Shown here: piece after piece, positions 25,541 to 39,727 of the stretch | Layout of the letters: every line of letters begins with the position of its first letter | Numbering within the stretch: position 1 is the first letter of the stretch | Assembly: GCA_009801085.1 (NCBI GenBank) | Contig: VNWV01000007.1 | Location: 868,001 to 932,000, forward strand | Origin: Lasiodiplodia sp. COLG20 | Taxonomy: Eukaryota > Ascomycota > Dothideomycetes > Botryosphaeriales > Botryosphaeriaceae | DNA length: 64,000 nucleotides | Direction: 5' to 3' | Notes under the pieces: generated by a model | What the model was told of the DNA's origin: nothing | Seen by the model: the letters and a program-made list of their open reading frames with translations, nothing else | Databases searched by the model: none | Made by a program: the position numbers and the translations under genes

Positions 25541-26328
25541 ATGGCCGACCGCGAGCAACCCTACGACCCCTACATTCCCTCGGGCGGCAACGCCAGCCAG
25601 AACAATGGCAACCAACGCACCGCCGCGCTCCAGGCTGTAGGTTCCCCGACTCCCCCAGCCGGCACTTTGCATCGCACCGGCGCCGGCTATCGGAACGACG
25701 CGGCAGCGAGCAGCGTGGGACACCGCGATAGAGCTCTGGCACGGCAGCAGTCGCAGCAGCTACGCGGAGGCACAAAGACCGCCCTTTGATTGCGAGGGAC
25801 CAGGCCTCCCACGCTGCGTCCGGCATCGCTGCGGCAGCGACGGATCTGCTGCCTGCCGACCCTCGCGGTTGAGCTGCTACACCTCCTGATTTGTCGCACG
25901 GTCGTGCTAAAAACAACAAAGTGTCTCAGCTGTCCGCTGTCGCCGCTCCGAGAGCCCTGCGACCGTCGCATCGCCGCCGTAAGGTTTACCGTGTAGTTTG
26001 CTGACAGATGGCCTGCAGGAAATCGACAGCACTGTCGGCATTATGCGCGATAACATCAACAAGGTGTCGGAACGTGGTGCCAGGCTAGACTCGCTCCAGG
26101 ACAAGACCGACAACCTTGCTGTCTCCGCACAGGGCTTCCGCCGCGGCGCCAACCGCGTGCGCAAGCAGATGTGGTGGAAGGACATGAAGATGCGCATGTG
26201 CCTGATCGTCGGAATTATCATCCTGCTTGTTATCATCATTGTGCCTTCTGGTGAGTGCCGGAGCGCTGCTTCGTTTGGGGGCCGTTTTGCTAACAAACAC
26301 CGCAGTCGTCGCCACTCAGAAGAAATAA
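25541..26328 (+). CDS. snc1: synaptobrevin/VAMP v-SNARE
   Basis: Three exons: 25541-25636, 26019-26250, 26306-26328, 116 aa. The protein has a short Asn/Gly-rich N-terminus, an R-SNARE motif from about residue 33 to 92 ([20 protein letters not shown] then [20 protein letters not shown]) with the zero-layer Arg at about R51, then a juxtamembrane [10 protein letters not shown] and a C-terminal anchor ([17 protein letters not shown]) ending VVATQKK. This is the exocytic and endocytic-recycling v-SNARE of secretory vesicles (yeast Snc1/2, Aspergillus SynA/SncA), concentrated at the Spitzenkoerper and hyphal tip. The first intron is 382 nt, much longer than most here; its acceptor (GCCTGCAG after GCTGAC) restores LQAEIDSTVG. 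The alternative acceptor at CTGACAG breaks the frame. Confidence 0.93.
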
Positions 26329-30307
<3,979 letters not shown>

Positions 30308-32510
30308 ACGAGACGTTGTGGATGATGGGAACTTTTGCGTTGAGCAACAGCAGCTGTAACAGTAATCGTACCGGAGACTTGTTTCAAACCCTCTAGGGAC
30401 TCCTTTTTTTCCTTGGTTGGCATCGGAAAATAAAAGCGGACGGATGATCTATTCAACTATCCCCAATTGCCAGAGGACGTCGGGGAATGGATCATATGGA
30501 CTAGGGTTTTCTTCATTTTTTCTTTATTGGTGTGCACTCGGTTTTTGTATATACAGGCGCCATGTTTCGCCTGGAAAGAGCGGGCAGAAAGTTTTTCATA
30601 TTTTGCGAGAGCGGAGCGAATGCGGGCACGTCCGATGTGTCGTGCTTTTCTTAGACGGGGCGGGCTGAGCGAATAAGAGAAAGATTTGTGTTTACTTTGT
30701 CACTTTCTTGTGTGCGATGTGAATCGAAGAGCGTGACAACATGTTCCACTTGACATTGTGTGGTGACGTCATGGCTGCTATTGAGATATTGTGGGAGGTG
30801 AGTCAACTCTTGAGACTAGCTTGAAGTACGTTGCAATGTGCTGTAGATGTATTTATTGTTTTACTAAAGGGGATTGTTTATATCGAACCTATTTATGAAG
30901 ACTAAGATGAGAAAAACTACTGGGGTTTGAAGATGACTGAGCAATCAATACTTTTCTCAAAATTAGTAAAGGGTGTGAAGAGGGCACATGAGCTGGCAGG
31001 TGTAATAAACTGCTGGCAGTCTTTGTTTGCCCTTCCCTTCAGCTAGGGGACGGGCAGGCAGGCCCCAGGCGCTTCAACACACGAATCGATCAAGCTAACA
31101 ATTGTCCAGTCCACCTATCTGACCTCCTCCTGTCTTCCTTTTCTCTTATCGCTCCCGCACGTCAAACCTTTCCGGTGCTGGCCAACCAGGTCAATCCCGG
31201 TGCAATCGACGCCGCGTCGGTAAGGCCCAGCGCCACGGTCGCACATGCCCCCGCGAGTTTGTCCATCCTGGCGTTAGTGAGCTAAAATCAAAAGGAAAAA
31301 AGGTGTGTTGGAATGGAGAACAGAACAGAACAGAACAAAGGTGGATGGTGCCGGCGATAAGCGGAGAGGCCGGGTTCTCGAGCACTTTGGGTACGGAGCT
31401 CGACAGCGGCGAGTGTGCTGATTGACAGGGTCGGCGTAATGAGGGAAGGGCGAGATGGTGTAGGGGCGGGGAAGAGGAGGCGTTCGTGGGCGGGTGTCAG
31501 ACGGCGAGGCAGCATGTAAGGATGACGCCCATTTCTTGGTGGTGTGTGGAGCTAGAGCGGCACGAAGGGATGATCAAAATTTTGGACGGGCGGCAGCACT
31601 GCTTTGGTCAGTTTGGAGAAGTGCCTAATGGCAGGGTCGCGATGTGAGGGCAGGAGTTATGATTTGAGTTTCGAAATGTAGAGTCTGGAGTGCAAGAGTT
31701 TGTACGTGGGTGCTGCAGAATCCGCGTGAGGAATAACCACGTGTTGTCCTGCCATATCCCTCCTGTCGCACTCAATATTCCAAGCTTATCCACCAATACT
31801 CAATCATCATTGATTCTGACGCGGCCCCACCGAAAGATATGCCAAATTTGCTTCCGGATAAGACATGGCCCGGCCGATCACGAGAGATCGAATACTTTGA
31901 TTTGATTTTAAGCCAAGTTTCACGGGCATCGGAATTGCCTTTGCAACCCCTTTGCTCCCACAATTTTGGTGGTGGCGATAACACCACCCTCAGTGTCTCT
32001 GAGCGGCACCACCCAGCCCCACAACCACCAGAGCAGAAACGAATCCGGCGCAAGGCTATCGAGCGGGAAAATGTCGCACGGGATGGCCGGGACAGCAAAG
32101 AGATCAGGATACTTTGTACCTGCAGTGCGCCGTATTGGTCCATGATGGAGATTGTTCATCCCGCTTTCATGTGATTGCCAGGTCCGCAACTGCCCTTGCG
32201 GTCCAGACCAACTCCCAAAGTGGTAATTGGCGAGGCAGGATCGTAACGAGCTTCCGCGAGGAACCTGTTCCAGAATGCCGTGACGATATTTGCCACCAAA
32301 CAAATATGTGGTTCGCTGCGGAGTCGGCTGCGGATCTAGGTCCGGGGGAAACGGGCCCGAAGGAATATCATTCGCCTGATCAATGGGTGGCCTATCCGCG
32401 ACAATACACGGTCGAGGTGGAGTGGGGCCTCCCGGCCGGACGCGCGTGATGTTGCATGACGGGCAAGAAAGTCGGCATCAGAGCAGGCGGCGGATAGGCA
32501 GGGGAACGGT
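30308..32510. other. 2.2 kb intergenic region
   Basis: Begins with the ARG5,6 3' flank and ends at the 3' end of a small minus-strand gene. The 30.7-31.0 kb part is AT-rich. No open frame on either strand looks coding. Confidence 0.5.
31318..31337. repeat. (GAACA)4 microsatellite
   Basis: Four perfect tandem copies of the pentamer GAACA in non-coding sequence. Confidence 0.85.
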
Positions 32511-32914
32511 TCATCGGTCTTGGTCCTGGGGCTTCGCCACCGGAACTCGGCGTGATTGGAGTTCTGCAATCTTCCGCTCTATGTCTTCTTTCTGCGTAAC
32601 AAGTCGTGCTCGCTTCGTCTCCAGCCCTGCAATGCGTTCCTCGATGGGCAATTCGTAGACTGTCTTCTGCGCCTGGGATTACTGTTAGTGTCAGGCCGCA
32701 GACACATATTGAGAAAGGAAAACTGAAGCGCAAAAAAAGCCACAGAGGGGCCAAGTCCCTCACAATGACCTTGAATAGTGGAGTGTTAAACTGCACGTAC
32801 CTGCTTGTACTCTTGCTGGAACTTCAGGCCGGCACCGTACAGGGCACCGGTGGCAGTGATTGTGGCAACAGCGCCGGTGAGGACAACTCGGCGAATGGTC
32901 TGTTGCGATACCAT
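32511..32914 (-). CDS. small membrane-anchored coiled-coil protein, probably mitochondrial
   Basis: Two exons: 32914-32801 and 32672-32511, 91 aa, joined in phase 0 by a 128-nt intron (GTACGT...CCCAG). The N-terminus is basic (QQTIRRVV) followed by one hydrophobic segment (VLTGAVATITATGALYGAGL), then a heptad-like helix from about 35 to 80 (YELPIEERIAGLETKRARLV followed by TQKEDIERKIAELQ) and a basic tail. The layout of a short basic start, single membrane span and soluble coiled coil resembles small inner-membrane assembly or scaffold proteins of fungal mitochondria. I do not recognise a named family. It diverges from hsk3 with 254 bp between start codons. Confidence 0.7.
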
Positions 32915-33168
32915 GGTTGAGTGGTAAAAGGGCGAGCTGGCGATGGTGGAGCAGTGAATGCGGAGGGACAGAAAAAGCTCACAGCTTGCGAGCGGGCAGA
33001 CCCTTGTCGCTGGTTTAACTCCGAAGCTCCGCGGGTAAACAGAATCCAGCTCCCACCTGCACTCTGCACAACAACAATCGCTCGCAACAACGTAAAGTTC
33101 CTCAATCGCTGCTCAAACCGCGCATCGCATCCGATACCTCAGCTAGAACTACCACCCTCGCCTCAACC
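32915..33168. promoter_or_regulatory. compact divergent promoter
   Basis: 254 bp separate the start codons of the small coiled-coil protein (minus) and hsk3 (plus), so both genes must share this promoter region. I see no single strong TATA box. Confidence 0.55.
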
Positions 33169-33542
33169 ATGTCCGGAATTCATCGTCCGACCAGCACCGG
33201 CTCTCGCATGGGCAGCGCGCCCTCTTCCCAGAAGCCCCGCCAACTTTCGCACCTGCACTCGCAGCTCGCCCAGCTCACGGCAAACATGGCGGACTTGGAG
33301 AACCTGTTGCGCATGACTGCTGTTCAGGCAGAGAGCATGCGTGGGCTTGGAGGATACTGCGGAGGAATGTACGTCTGATGCTAAAGCACCTCACCATGCG
33401 TGCAAGATAAGGAACGTTGCTAATTCATCTTGTGTCTCAAAGGTTCATGGCAGCCAGCAAGGTGCTCGGAGAAGAGACTGTTAATGGGGGAAGTGCACCC
33501 AGCCCGTCGGGAAGCTCGCACGACCACGATAAGAGTACATGA
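33169..33542 (+). CDS. hsk3: DASH/Dam1 complex subunit Hsk3
   Basis: Two exons: 33169-33368 and 33443-33542, 99 aa. After a Ser-rich N-terminus, residues about 25-75 match the Hsk3 helix: QLSHLHSQLAQLTANMADLE, then NLLRMTAVQAESMRGLGGY, continuing FMAASKVLGEE across the 74-nt intron, which splits a Met codon (AT/G) and keeps the frame. Hsk3 is the smallest class of subunit in the ten-protein DASH complex, which forms rings around kinetochore microtubules and couples chromosomes to depolymerising ends; it exists only in fungi. The Ser/His/Asp tail after the helix is variable. Confidence 0.88.
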
Positions 33543-36500
33543 TGAGGCTCAAGACCCCTTCTCGAATTATAACCGGCCCTCCACGGGAATTGTATCCTTC
33601 GGAGAAGCCGAAGAGCATGTCCGATCCTACCATGAACATACGGTTGTCACATACGCGCGGTTGCTCTCTTCAACCACCTTCCGGCGCAAAGCAATCCTTC
33701 TATGCACGATAAGACGCATGATGCTTGATGACGATACCGCTAGGGATATGGGACCAAGGGTCGTTTATCTGCGCCTGTACCATAGTCCTAAGACGCACAA
33801 GCGCGTGCGGAGTGGCCGTGTTTCAGGGTTGAAAGCATGTGATAGTCAGCACCTGCTCGACTGGGCGTAGGAGTGAGCAAACGCAGATAACAAAATAACA
33901 TTCGACGGAGTCTGGAGAACTTTGCCCACTCTGCAAAACGGGCGGCTCCTATGCTAATTATCGCCAATCTCTCTTGCCTGCGTCTTCCAGATAACAAGCC
34001 CTCATGCACCCCACAAATTCACCCGCGCGGTCGATGGCTATCGCGCCATCTGTGGGGATCCAGCTGGCAAGGCCTCCCTTCAGCTTATCATCAACCACTG
34101 CAGTGGGATGCACGGCCACCTGTCACCCACAAACTTTATCAGCGCGACGACGGCAACGACGATCCGGATGCAAGTAATTGGACACGCAAGTAGCTCCGTG
34201 GAGGTCATTCCGATGGAGCGGCGCACGCCCCAGAGAAGATAAGATTTGGAGTGATCGTCTCGTCCCATCCCGTACCTGTCATCATACGTCTATCTAGGAA
34301 GCTGTGATCATCCCTCAAGGTGCCATGTAGCCCGCTGATGACGCCCCGTCGGCCGACTAGCTTCGGAAAATACGACATGTTCTGCTTTTTGTCTCGATCG
34401 TCTCCCTGCATGCGCTCTTTTGGGACACGTAGGGCCTGGTTGACAGGCTGCTGGGAAGGGACCGGGCCGTTGGATCCGGGGGAGAAGGGAGGAAATGATA
34501 GGGAATTACCAGGCTTGCGCCCCGTCATTGGCAGAGATGGTGCAATCCGGTCAGATGCAGACGCCAGCAGCCAGGCCAGACCGGCACGCCTCGGAGCCAC
34601 TTATCAAACGCGGGTTGTTTCTGGTCACTGCGCGTGCGTTGCGATCCGCTGGGCTGTTTGGCGCTCGGCGCGACACGACACAAAGATAACGTTATCTGGC
34701 GTCGAAATCGCAAATCAGCAGACGTTGCGCTCATTGCGCAGCCTAGTAGCTTTGCGTTGGTCATTTTTTAGTACCCCGACCCCTTCCAGGAACGTGGGTG
34801 TGGGCGGCCTCGTCCGCAGTATAAAGGTTCAATGTGTCGTCCGCCTTGGAACGCTTCTGTTTATAGTCGACTTTTCAGCCCTGCGACCGGACCCGACCAG
34901 GACGGAGCCTCCCCTCGGAAGATGTGGAGCGTTGAGGACCGCATACCGGGCACCAGGGAAAACATGACGGCATGGATCTCATGACGGACCTCAACACCAA
35001 GGACCAGGCGCACGCGTGCTCGACTTCCCAAAATGGAATATCTGGATGGACGCAAATCACCATCGGGCAGACGGACGACAATGAATCAGAACCGACCTAT
35101 GGACCTCGTCACTTACTCACCCGCCCCGCCCGTCACCTGGACGATGTCATGTAAAGTCTGTTGGGGGCCAATGGACCGCAGTGGAGCCGCGAAGCGCTTG
35201 GGACGAAAGGCGGTGGTGAGGCTTGCTGAAGGCTGACCGCCACGAAGCGAGTGTCGTCGTCGACTCGCGTGCACGCGACAGATGGAGATGGATGAGACAT
35301 GGCAGCCTCAAGTCAGCAGCATTGCGTTCGGGGCGTTCTCCACACACACCAGCGGCCTTCTGACCGACGCGCCGCCGCTGGGATTGCCTGGCTACGTGCC
35401 CCGCGGTGTAACTGGAACCCACGCCGTTGCTATATTTCACCGCTTTGCTGGCAGCTGTCGTGGCCAGCGGCATGCGTCGCCGGAGATGGTAACGGCGCGC
35501 GCTCGGGACGAGAAGCTTTAGGGCGCGCCTTAACATTCACGACACGGAGGGACCGAAATCCCGGTCGACGATGCCCAGCGTACGAGGGATTGACATTTCT
35601 GGCCATTGTGAGGCTAAGCGGGCGGTGGCCCTCGCGAGCATGGTGAGACAAGCGCTATGCAGGAAGCTCCGGTTCAGGAACTCCCGGTGGCTTTTTCGAC
35701 GGTCCGGCATACCTGCGGTCGGAAGGGATGCGAAGTGAGGGCCCTCCCGCCGCGTCGCTCCAACCATAGGGCGGGCAATATGACGACGGGGCCACTGCCG
35801 GAGCTGCTACTGGATATTGGCGTTGGACCGGACTGCACCGGGGCCGGAAACAAGCCGTTTGCTCGCCAAAGCTTGCGTGGCGCATTCCATCATCGCGCGG
35901 GATGGAATGAAGCGCTGGCGGCGGGAGGGAGGGTGAGGAAAGGAAGGGAGGGCGGCGGCGCGGACCTCAGGCATGCAAAATCAGGGTCCTGGGGCGGGTC
36001 TTGGGCCTTCAGGCGAACACAGGCGCGCTGGAAAAAGGACCCCGAGGCCACACTAAAGAAACGGCCTCGTTTGTGCAATTTGGGGCTCCCGCACGCCGTC
36101 ATTGGAGGCGTCGTCGCGGAGATTCAGAGCGCGGAGACAGGCCCTTCAATCATTGCGGGCGGAAGGCAGCGGAGGGCAGCGGAGGGCATCGAAATCGTGG
36201 CGCGGCAAGCCACGGTTCAACAGCTAAAGCCGACCTGCAGATCGCATCCCACGGTGGCTTGCATGGCGACCCCCACTCGGACCACGCCGTCTTGCCGCAA
36301 AGGGCAACGCTGCGTGAGGCAAAGCCGTTCCATTGCTCGCGGCACTTGCTGCTGGAGGCTGGCACGGTTCAGATCACCAGGCACCATGTCGTCAAGCAGG
36401 GTCTGCGACAGGCGGCACTGACGACACAGTGCAACAGGCAGATTGCATGCGGTGAGCTGGATCTGCGCGCCTCCTGCTGGCCCAGGAAGAACACGCGCCC

Positions 36501-39500
36501 AAGCGAAATCCGCATCGCTGCATGTCGCCTAGCATGTGAAAAGGCCCACATTGGCTGCGGGCTGCCCGCTCACTCAGCCCGCGCGCCAGGGCCTCACAGC
36601 GACGACGCTGCTCAATGCTCGCGACGAAAGAGATCTCCTCCGCCACGCGGATTGAAACAGTTACACTGCAGGGCAGATCCGTCCAGGGCTCCCTCATCCG
36701 ACCAGCATCCGACGATAGATCCGACGCTGACGGGCGGGCGACTGAATCTGGGATGTGCGCGTCCCATCTTGCGATCGCGAGTCCAAATGTCGATGGTGGA
36801 CGTTTATAGCGATTCCCAGTGCTGTGGTCGCTCACCCAGAAACTCTATTCAATGGCTGGTCGTCATTGACAAATAGGCTGCTGAGCAGTCGAGTCGATCA
36901 TGGGAGTCCTTGCTTCGCGCGACTCGCGGAGCGGCCGTCGCGGCGCGCTGGCGTGTGTGCGCCCTCTGCCACGCGACAAGCTCGCAACGGTCCGTTGCTG
37001 TCAAACATCTGGTACGCCGGTGGAGCTGGCCAAAAGATCTCGAGCCGCCTCGCGCGGCCGGCTGCGCTCGAGGGCCCGTCCTGCCGGCTCGCCGAAACCA
37101 CCCGCAAGCAGAGCCAAGTCCGCGCTCAGATACAATGCCGCCCGTCCAGACAGTCTATTTCAGATTGATTCTATGCGGGCTAATGAGACCCTGCATACGT
37201 AGGCGCGGCGCGGCAGGCCGCGAAGTGGACTGTGATGGTTCCTTCCACCGGTTGCTTCGGGATACGGCCGCTGCGGCGACTGTGACTGGCGGCGTGCGGT
37301 GGAGAAATATTTACCCTTGGGCAAATCGACCAAAATCGTCTCATTTCCAGGCCTTGCCCACCGAGCGGCTCACCAAGCAGCGCAGGCAACGGAATCTGCC
37401 GGGGGGCCTTGTCGAGCCTCACGCGAATTCGGAACGAGGTTGTTGGTCCGACAGCTGCACGGAAGATCCGCATATCGCTATATTCCTCTTCGGGGCGCGC
37501 ACGCCGCCGCAGCCAAATCTTGCTTGAACGAACTCCACCGCGTTTTAGCATTCGCCGCAGGAAGGGGGCTGGGTGGGCTCGTCATGCGTGCAGCAGCGTT
37601 TCCGCCCTAGAGCTGTCGTCCCAGATTCCTCCCGCGCCAGTTGCAGGGGCCTGTGGCCGCCGGCAGTAGGGCAACCAAACCGGGCGGAGGGAGCCAGCGG
37701 AGCTTGGGCATCTCCGCCTTTCCTCCGCTGGGGCACGAGTCGTCGAGAGCTTGTGTTTGAAAATAGCGGGTGCTGATTGGAGCCGCAATTAAAGGTTGGT
37801 CTTGCAGCACGCGGGCGTGCGTCAGATCGCGGACACGAGCCAGCAACGGCGACAGGTCCTGCGCTGGCGTGGAGACGCTCGCGTGCCTCAAACCGCGCTC
37901 TTCGGGTCTTTTAGGAGAGCGGCGCGGAGGACAGGAAAAAGAGGGAGGGATCAACTCCGGCACCAACGCTCGAGCGCAACGGCGCCGCCGGTGGGCCTCT
38001 GTTTATTGCGGGCATCGCTGCTCGGAATTACGGCGGCATGTTCCATGGATGATGTTCTGCATGCGGGGCGGCGTTTCTTTTCGGGGTTTCTCTCTACCTA
38101 CGTCTAGACGCACTTCGACGAGGCGGCGGTCTGGAACTGGCGGGCGTCGCGGCTCGCAGCGAGCATGTGAGACTCCGCCAGAGCGGATGAGATCATGTAT
38201 CTAGTCGACGCGGTTGGAAAAGGGAGAGGGTAGATTTTCATCAACGGTGAATCTCCTGTAGCGCTACTGGCACGCTCGCGAATCATGGCCGCTGGACGCT
38301 GAGCCGCGCTGCTGTCCAGGCGCGGTCGCATGGAGACGAACGGCAGATCGAGCACCCAGAGAAAATCCACAGACCAGGGAACGCGGGCAGCGAGATGCAG
38401 ATGCCCATCCCGCGCGTTGCCACCGCCCGCAGCGTCGTCAAATGTGTCCGGCGCGCGAAGAAGTGGAATTCAAGTGGAGCACTGCCGGCGTCGTCGCCGT
38501 CGCCGCCGCCGAGGCTCGGGTAGGCCTGGAGATGATGGGCAGGAGGAGGCTTGCCGGCAGCCGGCGCGCAGCGAGTCGTGTGCTCGCGAAGGGAGAGGGA
38601 GATCATCCTCGTTGTTGGTCGCTATGACACGCGGAGCCGCTTGCTGCCGCCCTAGGCGAGCTGAGAGCAGGCACACCTCCACGAGCGTCATCACCAGCTG
38701 CCAGCGGCGCGCGCAGCCGGCCGCCCGCGTGCCTGCCGCCGCCCACGCTCTCACCACGCGCCCCCGCGCTCTTCCACTGACGTGGGCGAGGGCGGTCGAG
38801 ACGCGCATGAAGCTGCCGGTGCGGCGCAGCAATATCTGGCTTGCGCGGACGTGACTCGCTGCGGCATTACATCAATCCTCACGCCCATCCGCTCCCGTTG
38901 CGCTTCCCGAAGCGTGTCGCGCGCCTCGCCCCCAGCCATCCGCCGCGGCGCTCGGTGCCCTGGCTGCACTGCCCGGCCGTTGGTAGGTCGCCGCCCGCCG
39001 GCCGACGTTCGCGGCAGCCGGCTGGCTGCGCATCATAGCACCGCAGCGCAGCTCCTACCTGCTGAATCCTGCCGGCCGCACGCGACGCCAGAGCTAGTCG
39101 CATACATCATCGCTTCTCGTACAGTCCAGCGGCAGTCATCTCGCGCGGTCGCGCGCTCCCTGCACACCCGGCGCGGCGGCACAGGGCCATCCTGGAGGAC
39201 CTGCGCGCCACATTTGCCGGGCACTGTTGGCTCGTGGACGCACCGGCGGTGGGCGTGCGCGAGTCGACGGCGGGCCAATTCTCGCTCGCGCACCCCACCA
39301 AGCCGCTAGGGCGACTCTGGCATCCCACACACAGCCCAGCGCAGGCCACTCGCGCCCGGCAGCGCTGCGCACCACACCACCCGCCAGGGCCCCAAAAGGC
39401 CCGAGTCCATTCACAGCGTCGCAAGCATCATCCGGCCAAGGATCGCTAGTCCAGCCTCAGCGATTGCCCGCCCGGTGCTAGGCCAGCTTCTGAACGCTCT

Positions 39501-39727
39501 CCGACCGAGCGGCCTCCCCATCACGCCGCCTACTGCCAGCCATAGAAGAGCACTGTAACAAGGTCGCTCTCCACTGGTCGCTCGCCCGTGTCCATACAAT
39601 TCAGCCCTCCCCAAGCCCGTGGACCGCTGGGAACAGCAAGAGGCAAGACCACCCTCGAGCACGAGAATCCTTCCACCTGCCACACCTGTCCCGAACCCCC
39701 GTGCTTTGCGCAACACTGCCTTCGCCA
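33543..39727. other. 6.2 kb gene-free region upstream of areA
   Basis: Largest gene-free stretch in the window. Many frames stay open on both strands from about 34.9 kb on because the DNA is GC-rich, but none has a recognisable domain, sensible composition or splice-completed structure. GATA/TATC cores are frequent between 33.7 and 34.7 kb (for example GATAAGA near 34236). The last 300 bp are C/T-rich leader. It probably contains distal areA regulatory DNA and a long 5' leader; a non-coding transcript is possible. Confidence 0.45.
34684..34697. promoter_or_regulatory. perfect 14-bp palindrome of two inverted GATA sites
   Basis: AGATAACGTTATCT is its own reverse complement and contains two inverted AGATAA cores four bases apart, a geometry suited to paired GATA-factor binding. 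It lies 5 kb upstream of the areA start, so the target gene is uncertain. Confidence 0.4.

Noticed and set aside
36001..36876. 291-codon plus-strand frame in the region upstream of areA
   Set aside because: Composition is random-like (high Arg, His, Cys, Ser), no domain, no promoter leader and no splice partners; open only because of high GC.
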